Counted from the first letter of the stretch, positions 1-10,908 are shown. The stretch is DNA of 64,000 bases from Cladocopium goreaui (GCA_947184155.2 CAMXCT020000313.1:79972-143971), one strand, 5' to 3'. The notes: a model not told the origin generated them from the sequence alone. Translations and numbers: made by a program.

Positions 1-636
1 TTCAGGACAAATTCCATAATCCTTGCTTTGTCACACAAGCACATTCGCATCTGTGTAATCATATTCATATTCTATTTCTTGCGCTCTTGCTGCCATCCGC
101 ATCGATGCTTTAAATCCATCCTTCCCTTTCCCTGCCTCTTTTGGCGTCATTCCCATAGTGAAGCGTTTCATTTTTCGTCATGATCTGCTCAGATGACTTC
201 GAACAAATGATCAGTGGATATCTCATCCCCGCCATTTCTCATCATTGTCGGCTCCTTTGAACGGTATATCCGCAAGGAACCCCTATACTGCCTATACTAT
301 GAATCTTTCCGCAAAAGCAGGCTTAACCCCGGTTAACCCGCTAGGTGATACAATATATTTGCTTTACCTTTCGCATACTCTTTGACATCATGAAAACTGA
401 CAAAACAAACCCAGTCCCCAAATCCTCTGCCCTTTCTCTTCACTTCAACATTCTTTCCGGGAGAAACCCACAGCATCTACATCTTTCGTCCTTGTGTTTC
501 TGTCTGTTTCTGTGGAATATGAGTGGTCGCTTAAAATAAAACACACTTTTTTGGGATACTTGAAGACCCCTTGCAGAGCTCCCCGATGGCTTGCGGATGT
601 TGCCACCCTATGGACCCATATGGTGCATTTCATGCC
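1..636. other. No gene assigned
   Basis: Moderately AT-rich DNA without a tandem repeat or recognised mobile element. A minus-strand frame is open over about 445-801, but only its 640-706 part has good splice borders and phase. The rest I leave unassigned. Confidence 0.4.
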
Positions 637-639
637 CGC

Positions 640-706
640 CGTTTCGGAGTCAGGGCTCGGGCAACTGAGCTGATCTTGGCAAGTTTGAAACCTCTGTCGT
701 TCAAAC
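640..706 (-). CDS. Putative exon E0 (partial gene)
   Basis: Follows an AG|G acceptor at 707-708. With the single base left over from the exon at 1042-1228, the frame reads LNDRGFKLAKISSVARALTP and then basic residues. The far end is probably a GC donor near 638 and is uncertain. Last recognisable exon of the low-coordinate chain. Function not recognised. Confidence 0.4.
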
Positions 707-869
707 CTCGTGATCTGTTTTGGTGCTTGTTGTTCTGATGATTCTGACGTACTTGTTTTTTCAAAGACTTGAATTATAGCACTGTAGGATGTGCACTCCA
801 ACCCTCACCAGGGATCCAGGGATTTCTTCTACATGGACATAGAGGCTCTTCAGATTCAAGTTGCTGATT

Positions 870-930
870 GTATCTGGTTGGGGGGTTCAACCCATCTTCA
901 AAATATTCGTTAATTTGAATCATCATCCCA
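870..930. mobile_element. MITE-B fragment
   Basis: Begins like MITE-B (CTGGTTGG then TTCAACCCATCT) and decays after about 60 bp, with no right terminus. Confidence 0.5.
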
Positions 931-1041
931 AAGAAGGTTGAAAAGCATCTTTGAAACTACCAAGTACGTATTGTATGGTGAAAGGTGGATTCAATAAATG
1001 TAAGGTACACCCCATATACAGCTACGCTATGCTACCCTGAC

Positions 1042-1228
1042 CTGGTGGCCTACACCGCCTATTCGGGCAACCCGCCACGACGTTCCCTTTTTGCCGCGGT
1101 TCCAAGACGTCGACGTCTTCGTACGGCATCTTCTTTCGCACGTCTCCAAAGGTCCGTCGCTCCGCCGCAGGCCACGCGAAGCCGTCGAAATGCCGCGAGA
1201 GCCAGCGGGGAAAGGAGGCGAAACGCGC
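1042..1228 (-). CDS. Putative exon E1 (187 nt)
   Basis: The clearest exon in the window. An AG|G acceptor (CGCCGCAG|GCGCG) is followed by 62 open codons beginning ARFASFPRWLSRHFDGFAWP, with KKMPYEDVDVLEPRQ further on. The end fits CCACCAG|GTCAGG, leaving one base that joins E0 in phase. Strong GC contrast with flanks. Two other frames are open but poor in acidic residues. Aromatic/Trp-rich; family not recognised. Confidence 0.65.
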
Positions 1229-1536
1229 CTGCGGCGAAGGGACTCAACAGAAAGGATATAAAGATATGATGTGGAAATTGAAATAAGTTAAACCATTCAA
1301 CTATTTGAAGAATGACGATAAGCTGATGGAAGAAAATGATGATGCAGGGTGGGTTGTGAAAAGGTGCAGGATCTGTGAAAACGGTTGCCAATTTGCACTT
1401 CAAACCCTTTGCATCCCTTTGCCGAAAATGACTAATAGTGTTGGCAGTGTTGGTTTAAAAAAACACATTTGCTAATTTTTAAACATATTTTTGCCAACTA
1501 AGAAAGCTTGTGAGTATCCCCCGCAACTGACGCAAC

Positions 1537-1623
1537 ATCTTGGAACATTACTCCAGTGCTGTGACCAACTGGAGCCGCAAACCACCGAGCGCCACCGAGC
1601 CCCCCAGACATCGGTTGCAGAAT
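1537..1623 (-). CDS. Putative exon E2 (87 nt)
   Basis: Acceptor CTACCCAG|ATT. Frame reads ILQPMSGGLGGARWFAAPVG and continues HSTGVMFQD, ending at a GTTGCG donor. Exactly 29 codons, phase 0 at both ends, which fits E3 before it and E1 after it. Gly-rich segment followed by aromatic residues. No family assigned. Confidence 0.6.
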
Positions 1624-1684
1624 CTGGGTAGCGCTGGAAAATCCATAAGTGTAGATAATTTCCCCCTATTTTCCCCAACTATTT

Positions 1685-1870
1685 ATAGGGGGATATTTAG
1701 CATATATTGATGGAAAATCCCCTAAAGCTCCATTTATATGGGATATATTGGGATAATGTAGGTTGAACTATATTGTATATATTCCAGCCATGATACCCAG
1801 ATATGGGATATTGTAGATATGGTTCCATATATGCTCCATTTATATGGGATATTGTAGGATTGTCTCAATC
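1685..1870. repeat. Diverged repeat of a CCATTTATATGGGATATT motif
   Basis: The motif CCATTTATATGGGATAT recurs near 1730 and 1831 with related CCATATATG pieces between. Related wording occurs at 12300-12330. No coding signal. Confidence 0.45.
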
Positions 1871-2288
1871 TTTTCCCATCTTCCATATTCCCAGCGAACC
1901 AAAAAACCTCCATATTTTTCATGGGGGATTTTTCCCATGTTTTACAAACTACCGGAGCGTTTGGACCGGGTGCCTTTGGCAAGCGCACAGTGACCTCAAT
2001 CAACGGACAACGGGAATTTGTTATGAGATTTTATGGGGATATGGGGATATACCAACCATTTATTTATGATATTGAATTGATTCAACTGGTGTACCACCAA
2101 GAATTCTAATTTGTGCCTGGAGATTTTCAAAGAACTGCTTCGCACTACCCTTGCGATTCCACAAAAATACTGAAGCCTCGCTATAGATAGTGAGACATGT
2201 GACATGTTCACCTTGCTGATGAAATGATATGAAATTATTGGATTGACTTAAGAAAACAACATTCATCAATACATATCTTAATACATAT

Positions 2289-2386
2289 CTGGTTGGTGGT
2301 TTCAACCCATCTGAAAAATATTAGTCAATGGGAAGGATTATCCCATATATTATGGAAAATTAAAAATGTTCCAAACCACCAACCAG
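2289..2386. mobile_element. MITE-B copy
   Basis: Complete copy: CTGGTTGGTGGTTTC at the left and AAACCACCAACCAG at the right. ATAT lies on both sides, compatible with a 4-bp target duplication. No coding capacity. Confidence 0.8.
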
Positions 2387-2467
2387 ATATACTTAGATCA
2401 TCTTTGATCAAATCTTCTGAAAAAGCCCTCCAGACGGATGCCCCACGTTTCTGTTGCAACCGATGAC

Positions 2468-2541
2468 CTGACGATGGCCGCAGAGCTCGCGCAATTGCTG
2501 CAACTTTGGCAGCTGCTGCAAGAAATCACTGGGCAATGCAC
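2468..2541 (-). CDS. Putative exon E3 (74 nt)
   Basis: Acceptor CATTCCAG|GTGC, donor CAG|GTCATCG. Two bases complete a Gly codon begun in E4, then ALPSDFLQQLPKLQQLRELC, GHRQ. The Leu/Gln pattern suggests a short amphipathic helix. Phase agrees with E4 and E2. Confidence 0.6.
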
Positions 2542-2583
2542 CTGGAATGGTGGGATCCTCCCAAATTTGGGCAGTGGAATTTT

Positions 2584-2708
2584 TACCCGGCCTGGTTATG
2601 ACTAACAGTTCGCCATGGTTAAGCCATGGCCGTAATCGAAATAGATGGTTTACCGAACTTAATAGCATGGGTGGATTTTCCATGGCTATGTTAAATAACC
2701 AGATGGTA
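2584..2708. mobile_element. MITE-A copy, diverged
   Basis: Imperfect palindrome with TACCCGGCCTGGTTATGAC left and GTTAAATAACCAGATGGTA right. Shares the internal word ACCGAACTTAA with the copy at 10790-10908, so the two form a subfamily. Confidence 0.65.
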
Positions 2709-3433
2709 GATATACTTAGCATATCTTAGGATCATTGGGAGGATGAACCGCCCTAACATCATGGAAACCAGCTTGGGGCATCAATCTGAAATCTAAATCC
2801 CGTTGTGAAGGTGAATACCAATGTAACCCAAGCTTGGAAACCAGGGAGTGGAAGGATGAAACAAACTACAACTCCTTCTAATATTGTTCGGCTCTAAGTT
2901 GTTCCACGATTTGAAATCACAAACTTTTCCACCAACCGTGCCAAAATTAATGGAAGGACGGGGGACATGGGTGGTCTTTTGCGGCCAAGGAAACCAATGG
3001 GTTTTTGTTTTGGGTCTTCGGTGTACGAGGAATTTTGAGGATACCAAAATAATTGCTTCGTACTCCCAAAGACCCAAACTTCCAAGAAAATCTGACAATG
3101 ATTTGCGATGTTGGAAGGCACACCCTCAATCAAACTCGCACATTGCCATATCTACAAATGCATCCATTTTCGCTGATATTTCACTGGGATACCACTAAAG
3201 ATGATGAAGAAATGGGTCAGAGCCTGGGGCATTGGCAATGGGCTGAGAGTTTGGAGGTCCAAATCGGAGGTCGAAATCCAATTTCCCTTAAAGATTCCAA
3301 CACCCTCCGCAAATCAAACATGGCAATCATCTGTAAATGCTGGATTTCCACTATTAATGATGCCTTTCCCAATTTTTGCTTAAACATGATTGCTTCACCC
3401 GCTCCAAACTGATCATTGGTACACAGACCTCAC

Positions 3434-3516
3434 CTGTAGCCTCAGGAGAGATGATGGCAGGCCAGCTGTCCTGCTGCACACAGCGACCTTGGCCTTCCCA
3501 AACCCGAGGCAAACCA
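3434..3516 (-). CDS. Putative exon E4 (83 nt)
   Basis: Acceptor CACAAAG|T; canonical donor ACAG|GTGAGG. After one base completing an Arg codon it reads GLPRVWEGQGRCVQQDSWPA and IISPEAT, leaving one base for E3. Phase and length (1+81+1) fit both neighbours. Function unknown. Confidence 0.6.
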
Positions 3517-3898
3517 CTTTGTGGAATACTGAAACCTATTTTTGGATATTTTTGGATCATCCCCAATCATATCGTCTTGAATTCCGGCATTGCCACAACC
3601 CAATTCGTAAGATATTCGCATTTTCCATTCCCACAACCCAATGCCAATGGATTGCGGATCATCACATCCACAGTTTTCAAGTCCCCCAAATCTCATAGTG
3701 GTGGAATGACATCCCATCAAATCTCACCATCGAACATCAAATATCACCATGATTGCTGGATTTATAGGGCTAAATCCATGATCCATCACTATTTCTGTGG
3801 GCTACCTCACGAATTTTGTTGACTAAATCACCATTCAATCTCTATGTGTCTGGCTTAACTCACTATAAGTCACTATTTCGCTTGGTAAAATCCCTATT

Positions 3899-4008
3899 CT
3901 GGTTGGTGGTTTCAATCCCTCTGAAAAATATGAGTTCGTCAGTTGGGATTATTCTTCCCAACATATGGAAAGTCATAAAATCAAGCCATGTTCCAAACCA
4001 CCAACCAG
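3899..4008. mobile_element. MITE-B copy
   Basis: Full copy with 14-bp inverted ends. TATT flanks both sides, the cleanest 4-bp target duplication for this family in the window. Confidence 0.85.
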
Positions 4009-4046
4009 TATTTTTCTGCCTGAAATCCAAAATCCTCCATTTTCAC

Positions 4047-4186
4047 CGGTGGTCCTGCACCGCTCGTCGCAGGCCCTCCTCCTCCGACGCCCTCAGCCGC
4101 CGCGGTAACGCAGACGCCGCCGCGTTGACGGCGGCCGTCGGCGCGAGCTGGGCGCCGCAGCGGGCGTAGACGAAACGCACCAGGGC
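4047..4186 (-). CDS. Putative exon E5 (140 nt)
   Basis: Acceptor ACCGAG|GCC and donor CACCG|GTGAAA. 46 codons beginning ALVRFVYARCGAQLAP, then an Ala-rich stretch and RASEEEGLRRAVQDH. GC-rich throughout, embedded in AT-rich DNA. It joins E6 (phase 0) and E4 (phase 2). The very different all-Arg/Gly frame is also open but reads poorly in neighbours. Confidence 0.6.
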
Positions 4187-4684
4187 CTCGGTGAAACCAA
4201 TGGGAAGAAACCAATGGGAAAATGCGGAGAAAATGGGGAAAACTTGGGGAAAAACCGAAAAACCCTGGGGAAAAATGGCCCAAAAACCGAAAAATATGGA
4301 GATTTATGGAGATTTAATGGGTAAATATTGACAGATTTCAATAAGGGATCAACATGTTTCATTGAGGATCTTCAAGAAGGGACCAAATTCACCAGCCCCG
4401 TCACACTATTACGCGAAAAGGGTGAAAAAGGGAATTTGGAAAACGAGTTTTCGAAGACCTTTACATCACTCGCAAATCGCAACACCGCTTTCGATCACAA
4501 ACAAAACCAATATCAATATATGGAGGTTTCCTCAAATAGGGGTACCCCCAAATCATCCATTTTAGTAGGAATTTCCATTGTAAACCATCCATTGTGGGAT
4601 ATCCCCATTTCAGGAACCCCCCATTTTCTACGGGATTTTTTCAGGGTTTTTGCTCGTCAAGACCTCATGACTTGTCAAACGGAC
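4187..4684. other. Intron-like DNA
   Basis: AT-rich intron-like stretch between E6 and E5. The part near 4515-4630 resembles 8826-8940 in wording (GGGGTACCCC, AAATCATCCATTT), possibly another old repeat. No convincing gene. Confidence 0.35.
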
Positions 4685-4734
4685 CCCGGGCCGTAGGTTT
4701 AGCGCCAGGTGGCACTGCATCGTGATGCGGAGGT
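4685..4734 (-). CDS. Putative exon E6 (50 nt)
   Basis: Acceptor ATGAAG|AC and donor CCGGG|GTCC. After two bases finishing a His codon from E7 it reads LRITMQCHLALNLRPG, alternating hydrophobic residues as in a beta strand. Exactly 16 codons, phase 0 into E5. Confidence 0.55.
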
Positions 4735-5716
4735 CTTCATGGTGCTATCCCATGGCGCGAAAAAAGAGTGAATAAATGGCAATGGCTTGCAGTGGGTATA
4801 TCCACTGGAGAATCTGGAGATATGATCCACAGACTTTAGTGATTTTCAGTGTAAGTCATCCAATTTTGGGGACTCACTTTGGCCTACAACATGCCTATAA
4901 TTATCTCGCCATTTGCAGGTCTGGGGATGTAAATCCAGACATAAAATTGTCCCAACGTCCCAACCGCAGGGGACATCAAGAACTGGGTGTGGACCTACAC
5001 CCGCATCTTTCTTTGCGGTCACACATGTTCAAACTCTATGGGTTTGATGATTTGATGACTTCACATGACCGACATGACCATGATGGCAGCACGAGAACTT
5101 CCCTCTCAGAAAGTAAGCAAAGGACGTCCAACGAATCCAATGGTGAGTTCTGACTTTGCTTGTAGCATCATGCCATCATCCAGCCCATCATCATCATTAA
5201 TCATGATTATCATCATTAATCATGAATATCATCATGAATCATGATGACAAGTTGGTTAGCTCGTTGATCTCAATCTTCGCGACCCTTTATTTCCATTGTT
5301 GTTGACATATCATATCTCCTTCGTATCTCCTTTGTATCTGCCACCTACCCATCCCCTTTTTACACGTCACAGTTCTCGCAGCATCGTTTTTCTGCAACTC
5401 CCAGGTTCCGGTGACGGAACCGTTCTGTCAACGGGGGTTTGGGTGTGACCCACAATTTTTACGACTTTCTTGGGGGACAAATATCAAAGAAATCAACCAT
5501 GCCTGCAAAAAGAGTTTGGGCATCCCCTTGTTTTGATGTTCTCTCAATAAAATTGTGCCATCGAGTCATTCAAATGGTGAACATGACACAAAAATTGGGG
5601 ATAATGAGATATAATTAGTGTATCTGATAGTATGTCGTTTTATCCATTTTCCTTTTGGCCAATAACACGCCATGCCCCCCAACGCCCGGTGCCAGCCACA
5701 TCCGGCCCAACTCAGC
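4735..5716. other. Long intron-like stretch
   Basis: Nearly 1 kb without a supported exon. Contains short ATCATCATTAATCATGA repeats around 5195-5245. A plus-strand frame at 4776-5153 has no splice support and I do not call it. Confidence 0.4.
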
Positions 5717-5797
5717 GCAGGTTCAAGTTCACATTCACCGCTGGCTGCACCGACAAGAAGGGTGGCACCTCGCGTGCCGCAGCGTTGCACCATGGTG
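5717..5797 (-). CDS. Putative exon E7 (81 nt)
   Basis: Acceptor CATTCCAG|CACC; a GC donor (CTGC|GCTGAG) gives 2+78+1 bases that join E8 and E6 in phase. Reads PWCNAAAREVPPFLSVQPAV then NVNLNL, continuing the strand-like alternation seen in E6. A GT donor (CAGCG|GTGAAT) is the alternative and would break the phase. Confidence 0.5.
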
Positions 5798-5917
5798 CTG
5801 GAATGCGCTGGATGTCATGCGAATGCCATGTCGGAGGATTTTTTGAGGTCGTGTTTGTGATATCTTGTGATATCTCCAAAAGAATCACATGGGATTCCAA
5901 AAAATAAACATGATATG

Positions 5918-6026
5918 TACCCTCTGGTAAACATACAAAAAACTATTGAAAATGGTCATTTATAGTAGATTTACCCATTAAAAAGGGTGATGTTCCATAA
6001 TTAGTTATGGAGTTTACCAGAGGGTA
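5918..6026. mobile_element. MITE-A copy
   Basis: Ends CCCTCTGGTAAAC and GTTTACCAGAGGG with TA on both sides. The palindromic body includes ATTTATAGTAGATTTACCC. Confidence 0.85.
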
Positions 6027-6464
6027 TCATAAATCATCATCCGAATCAATTTGTTCGGTATTCAACTGAGATTTTTGTTGTTCCGTATTGTTGGGGTTCG
6101 CCGAAGAAACTGTGCAGTTTCGGATAATTTGCACCCATGCATACAACACCACATTGTGTTGATTTTTTCGAATCTGTCAAAGGAAATTGCCCAACATGAT
6201 TTGAAAAGCTGTTTTGTGCATATCTTGAACCATCAACAAGGGGTCTCAAAAACAAAATGTGATAAGCTGTGTTTGATGTGTGTACCCTCGCGCCAATCAG
6301 TGGCAACTTGTACATCATGTAATTGTGAAATTGGGTAATTATACTGGGGCAGCATTGCCAATCTTAGAATTCTTTGCTGGTTAGTAGATATTCCCATTAA
6401 TACCAAAAGACTAAAGGATTAAAGTACCCATGTAAGATTGACCTAGTGTATTGGTTTTTCACGC

Positions 6465-6572
6465 CAGATTCCATTCGAGACACGGGGTGTTCACGGTAGA
6501 CATCTGCGATGGAACCATCGTTCATGATGCCCAAGTTCATATCCGCAGGGTGGCTGGGAGGGCCCAAAGGTC
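6465..6572 (-). CDS. Putative exon E8 (108 nt)
   Basis: Acceptor ACCGCAG|GACC. The frame reads PLGPPSHPADMNLGIMNDGS and IADVYREHPVSRMES. A GC donor (TCTG|GCGTGA) fits E7; a GT donor two bases later does not. Balanced acidic/basic content makes this frame convincing. First exon of the chain that runs down to 640. Confidence 0.55.
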
Positions 6573-6889
6573 CTGCGGTACATGGGGAAATTCATGGAAA
6601 TTCACCGAGGAAACGACCGCTGGTATCCAGCGTATCCAGCGTTCATCATGATGTCGTCATGTTTTAACGAATAGATACGGATTCTGTATTTACCGGTAGT
6701 ACCGCACAAGGCGGTGGCGGAAGTTTCAGAATAGGAAACCTATACGAGACGTTGGTTGTTGTGAATCACGGATGGCAGAGCGAATCCACTGATTGACCGA
6801 AAGGTGGTTGGAGTTGTGTTTGCTGGAGTGGTTGCAATGGTTGCAGTGGTCACCTCACCCACAACTGCTGGATGTAGTGTGATGTACTG

Positions 6890-7380
6890 CAACTGTAGTT
6901 GTAGTGGTAGCGTAGTGGAGTTGTAGTTGTGGTGTAATGTAATTAGTGTAGTGTAGTTGCAGTCATATAGTTGTAGCTGTAGTTGTTTTGTAGTTGTAGT
7001 TGTAGTTGTTGTAGTTGTAGTTGTTGTTGTAGTTGTAGCTGTAGTTGTGTGGTTGTAGTTGTTGTGTAGTGTGTAGTAGTAGTTGTAGTAGTGTAGTTGT
7101 AGTGTAGTTGTAGTTGTTGTTGTTGTAGTTGTTGTAGTTGTAGTTGTTGTTGTTGTGTGTTGTTGTGTTGTTGCTGTTGTTGTTGTAGTTGTTGTAGTAG
7201 TGTAGTTGTTGTAGTTGTAGTGTAGTTGTTGTAGTTGTAGTTGTTGTGTAGTGTAGTTGTAGTTGTTGTGGTTGTTGTTGTTTGTTGCTGTTGCTGTTGC
7301 TTGTCGTCGAAGTTAGGGTAGTTAAGTTAGTGAAGTTAGTTAAGTTAGTCAAGTTAGTTAAGTTAATCAGTGTCTACTTT
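6890..7380. repeat. TGTAGT/TTGTAG microsatellite
   Basis: Degenerate (TGTAGT)n with TTG and TGC interruptions over about 400 bp, ending in AAGTTAGTT repeats. Part of composite element copy 1. Frames across it are low-complexity and not genes. Confidence 0.9.
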
Positions 7381-7424
7381 TCGACATCTTCACGTCAAAA
7401 AAGGCTCAAAACCTCAGTTTTTTA

Positions 7425-7850
7425 CACTTTTGACTTCGAAATGTGCTTCGCGCCACAACGGCGTGCACTTTTTCGACATCGCAACTCCAAAAGTGGTCCG
7501 CGTGTTTTTAACATTTTGACTTGGAAATGTGCTTCGCGCCACAACGGCGTGCACTTTTTCGACATCTCAACTTCCAAAAGTGGTCCGGACCTGGGTGTTT
7601 TGTACATTTTGACTTGGAAATGTGCTTCGCGCCACAACGGCGTGCACTTTTTCGACATCGCAACTTCCAAAAGTGGTCCGAACCTGGTGTGTTTTGTACA
7701 TTTTGACTTGGAAATGTGCTTCGCGCCACAACGGCGTGCACTTTTTCGACATCTCAACTTCCAAAAGTGGTCCGACCTGGTGTGTTTTGTACATTTTGAC
7801 TTGGAAATGTGCTTCGCGCCACAACGGCGTGCAATTTTTCATCTCTCATC
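7425..7850 (+). repeat. 93-bp tandem repeat, five units
   Basis: The core GCGCCACAACGGCGTGCA recurs at about 7450, 7535, 7629, 7723 and 7816, i.e. spacing about 85-94 bp. Each unit holds TTTTTCGACATC and CCAAAAGTGGTCCG. Frames are open through it because no unit contains a stop in some frames. Confidence 0.9.
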
Positions 7851-8254
7851 TGGCCAGCTGGCTCCGCACCCGCCGCTTTAGCGAGCCTACTTTTCGACCC
7901 TCCGGAGCCCCAAATCATTGGAAAAACACAGTGTTTCGCGACTTTCCTACCTTTTCGCGCATCTGCATCTTCTTTCTTCTGATCTTTTCTCTTCTGACAC
8001 TTTTCACCTCTGCTTTTCAACTGTCCATATTGTCGGAAGTTTCACTTCTAAACTTCCTTCGATAACATTTTATAACTAAGAAATATGGTTTCACCTAGCG
8101 AAAAGTTGCATCTAAAACTAAAAACAATGACCAACACACACACACAAACAAAACTATTAAATTTTGCATGTGGTGCTTTACGTGTGTTGTTCCTGTTTGA
8201 CATGTATAGAAATGTATAGCACGGCTGCCGAAATCTCATCAACAAGCGACAACA

Positions 8255-8515
8255 TCAACAACAAGAACCACTACTATGACTACTGCTATGACTACTAGTA
8301 CTACTAGTGCTACTACTACTACTACTGCTGCTGCTGCTACTACTGCTACTCCTGCTACAGCTACTGCTACTACTACATCATCTACATCATCTACATCATC
8401 TACATCATCTACATCATCTACATCATCTACATCATCATCATCATCATCATCATCACCATCACCATCATCATCATCATCATCATTTTCATCTTCATCATCA
8501 TTCCTCTTCATCATT
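8255..8515. repeat. Trinucleotide/hexanucleotide microsatellite
   Basis: ACTACT/GCTGCT triplets pass into CATCATCTA hexamers and then (CAT)n. Open frames here are low complexity. Confidence 0.9.
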
Positions 8516-8537
8516 AATTTCTCTTCGGCAAATCTAC

Positions 8538-8596
8538 ACATCAAATCCTGAACAAGAAGAACATCAAGGCCACCAGCTGGCACCATTTTTGGGACG
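8538..8596 (-). CDS. Possible exon (uncertain)
   Basis: After TTTTTTTAG|CGTCCC the frame reads VPKMVPAGGLDVLLVQDLM. It abuts the triplet array and its exit phase does not fit E8 without making a stop, so it may be unspliced or belong elsewhere. Confidence 0.3.
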
Positions 8597-8944
8597 CTAA
8601 AAAAACCGAAGCTTCAGAGGTCCACCTTGTGATCTGCTTGTGGAAAACCTCTGTCTGTCGACGGTGAATCCCATGATAATCCCATATTTTCTTGAGCAAT
8701 TACGCTAAATCACTGTTATTGGTACATCTCATTCCTCCATGGTTCCCCATCTCTAGCCATCTGGTCATACACAACTTGAAGTAAAACTCAGAATCCCATG
8801 TTACGGCATGTTCAACCCCCTATATCCCATCATATGGTGGGTTCCTAAGTCATGGGTGTACAGTACCCCTATAGCTGGATGGTTTATTTCATGGAAAATC
8901 CCATCTAGAAATGGATGATTCAGGAATTTAGGGGTTCCCCTATC

Positions 8945-9049
8945 TAGTTGGTGGTTGAGCCACCCCTCTGAAAAATATGAAAGTCAGATTGGATCATCAT
9001 CCCAACTATTGGGGAAAATATAAAAGCCATGTTCCAAACCACCAACCTG
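8945..9049. mobile_element. MITE-B copy
   Basis: Slightly diverged ends (CTAGTTGGTGG and CCACCAACCTG). Followed at once by ATATCTCATTAACCATTA and a short TTAACCACTA array. Confidence 0.75.
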
Positions 9050-9054
9050 ATATC

Positions 9055-9175
9055 TCATTAACCATTATTAACCATTATCAACCACTATTAACCACCATTA
9101 ACCACTATTATTCGCATAAGATTGACCATTACCATAAACCATCAGATAAATGGGTGATTCACCACCATTAACCAT
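9055..9175. repeat. TTAACCATTA/TTAACCACTA array (short)
   Basis: About ten decamer units directly 3' of MITE-B. Same unit as the 2.9-kb array at 33672-36546. Confidence 0.8.
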
Positions 9176-9227
9176 TCGAAAAAACCATAAGATCGGGGTG
9201 ATTTTAACCACTATTAAAACCACTCAC

Positions 9228-9368
9228 CGCCACGGTGGTCGTCTCCGGTCTCGCGCCGTCTCCTTCGGAGAAGACCTGCAGATTTCCGATGCCCTCAGGG
9301 CGAATCAGCACCCGCAGAGCCGGATCCAAGGAGACCGAGACCCCATAGGCACGGCGGCTCATGAGGTC
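9228..9368 (-). CDS. Putative exon E9 (141 nt)
   Basis: Acceptor AACGAG|GAC and textbook donor GTGGCG|GTGAGT. 47 codons: DLMSRRAYGVSVSLDPALRV, LIRPEGIGNLQVFSEGDGAR, PETTTVA. Well-balanced coding composition. Phase 0 at both ends. I could not join it in phase to E8 or E10, so an exon may be missed on either side. Confidence 0.6.
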
Positions 9369-9870
9369 CTCGTTTGACCCAGCCGAGGAACAGCCGAAAC
9401 GAAGCACCGGTGAAACCACCGGGGATGACCAAACATGGAGAAAATGGGAAAAGAACGATGGTTTAAACATGAAACATGCTGAGTTTGATGGGGATTTGAT
9501 GGGATTTGACCCAACAAATGACAGATTTCTGAGAATCATGACAAAAAAGTCGGATTTACATGGATTTAACATGATTTAACCGTGAGGATTAGGACTGAAG
9601 AATTTATGGCATGACATTTGTGGATTGAACCGAAATTGCGTTCGAAGTTCATCAGAATTTTGTGTTTTTGCCAATCAAAACTTTGGAATCGTATAACCAG
9701 CAGAAAATGGGGATTTAACATGCTTTAACCATTGAAACATGCGATTTGACCATGCAAATCTTAAGATTTAAGCAGTAAAGGACGCAGATTTGACTAACAA
9801 ACAAGCCATGGAAGATTTAAGCCATGATTATCGGGATTCAACAGCTGGCAATTGGTTAGCAGCCAGTCAG

Positions 9871-9956
9871 TTGTCGCCCAGGGCCCAGAGATCTGCGGGA
9901 CGGCAACGCCGGAAGCAGGGTTGACAAGTTATGATATGTCGGATGATCCCATTCAG
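9871..9956 (-). CDS. Putative exon E10
   Basis: Acceptor TCCCAG|CTGAAT. Joined to the one base left by E11 it reads EWDHPTYHNLSTLLPALPSR and RSLGPGRQLTG. Another frame is open (LNGIIRHIITCQPC). The exit donor is unclear, possibly GC. Confidence 0.45.
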
Positions 9957-10307
9957 CTGGGTGACTGTGATTTGCTGATCGATCGTGGTCAGCAAATCAA
10001 GGGAAAAGGTCAGTAGGTTAGGAAGATCTCAATCTGTTGCAGTAGGTGGTGATGTTTCAGTTGCAAAGCATGGTTCCTAACTTTTAAATCCTTTGGCTTG
10101 TGAAAAACTTGACCCACACCAGGAAGAAACAGGTGGTTTTCATTTTTCGGTTTGTCAACTCAACCTCGAAAGAAAACTTCAAGTGCATAAGTCCTACGAA
10201 AATCGTCAACATATTTCAGTCCTATATCTTTTAGATTTTTAGGGGGTGAAGAATCTCCGATCTCAAACGCTCCAATCTCGCCAGATGCCGGTCCCAGAGG
10301 TCCCAAC

Positions 10308-10395
10308 CAGGTCCCAACCCAGCGATCGCTATCGGAGGCTCCTGTAATCTCTGGTCTTCCCACTGCTTTTGCAGGGCTTGACCTTCAGCGCTCTC
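10308..10395 (-). CDS. Putative exon E11 (88 nt)
   Basis: Acceptor CATCCCAG|GAG, donor CCTG|GTTGGG. Reads ESAEGQALQKQWEDQRLQEP and PIAIAGLGP, a Gln/Glu-rich helical segment. The frame stays open for about 20 more codons (GWDLWDRHLARLERL), so the donor could lie further on. Fits E12 (phase 0) and E10. Confidence 0.55.
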
Positions 10396-10667
10396 CTGGG
10401 ATGGCAATGTGAACGGCAAATTTCTGACATAGCCTGACATAGCCTGACTATCCACAAAAGGCCGAGTGGCAGAGTGCAAAGACTTATGGAAGATAGTTTT
10501 ACTGCATTCGAATTTGAATAAATCAAGCTGGTATCCTTACAATCTTCTGTTACTTGGTATTTTGCCCCTGCTATGTCCGGGTGGATGCTATGTCCGGCAC
10601 AACCCAGTCAAAAGTAGTAAAAGCCTTGTGTCCCAAGGGCACAATGACCCGTACTGGAGTATGGCAC

Positions 10668-10729
10668 TGGCTTCCCATTTTGGGCTGTTGCTGATCTGCT
10701 GGTTGCTGCTTCACTTCCTTCGAATATAT
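10668..10729 (-). CDS. Putative exon E12 (62 nt)
   Basis: Acceptor TTTGCAG|ATAT, donor CCA|GTGCCA. In the phase set by E13 it reads IFEGSEAATSRSATAQNGKP. A different frame (IYSKEVKQQPADQQQPK) stays open to a TAG at 10571 and is a real alternative, possibly an older coding remnant. Confidence 0.4.
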
Positions 10730-10789
10730 CTGCAAATCATTTCGGAATAGGCTACAGCACGGTTGGTTCCATAACGATGAGTTGGGATA

Positions 10790-10908
10790 TACCCTGTGAT
10801 TATTTAACATAGCCATGGAAAATGGCCCATAGAAATAAATTGTTTACCGAACTTAAAACTGGGTGGATTTTCCATGGCAAACTGTGAATGTCATGACCAG
10901 GCCGGGTA
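10790..10908. mobile_element. MITE-A copy, diverged
   Basis: TACCCTGTGATTATTTAACA left and GACCAGGCCGGGTA right. Same subfamily as 2584-2708. Confidence 0.65.

Larger units (their letters stand above)
6694..8063 (+). mobile_element. Composite element, copy 1
   Basis: Conserved 5' block from AGTAGTACCGCACAAGG, then TGTAGT-type repeats, five 93-bp units, and a conserved 3' block (CATCTCTCATCTGGCCAGC ... CTTCTAAACTTCCTTCGAT). The same order occurs at 62115-63380 and, inverted, at 39739-41543. No open frame encodes a recognisable transposase, so non-autonomous if mobile. Confidence 0.7.

Noticed and set aside
6963-7352. Asn/Thr-rich frame of about 130 codons
   Set aside because: Translation of the TGTAGT microsatellite.
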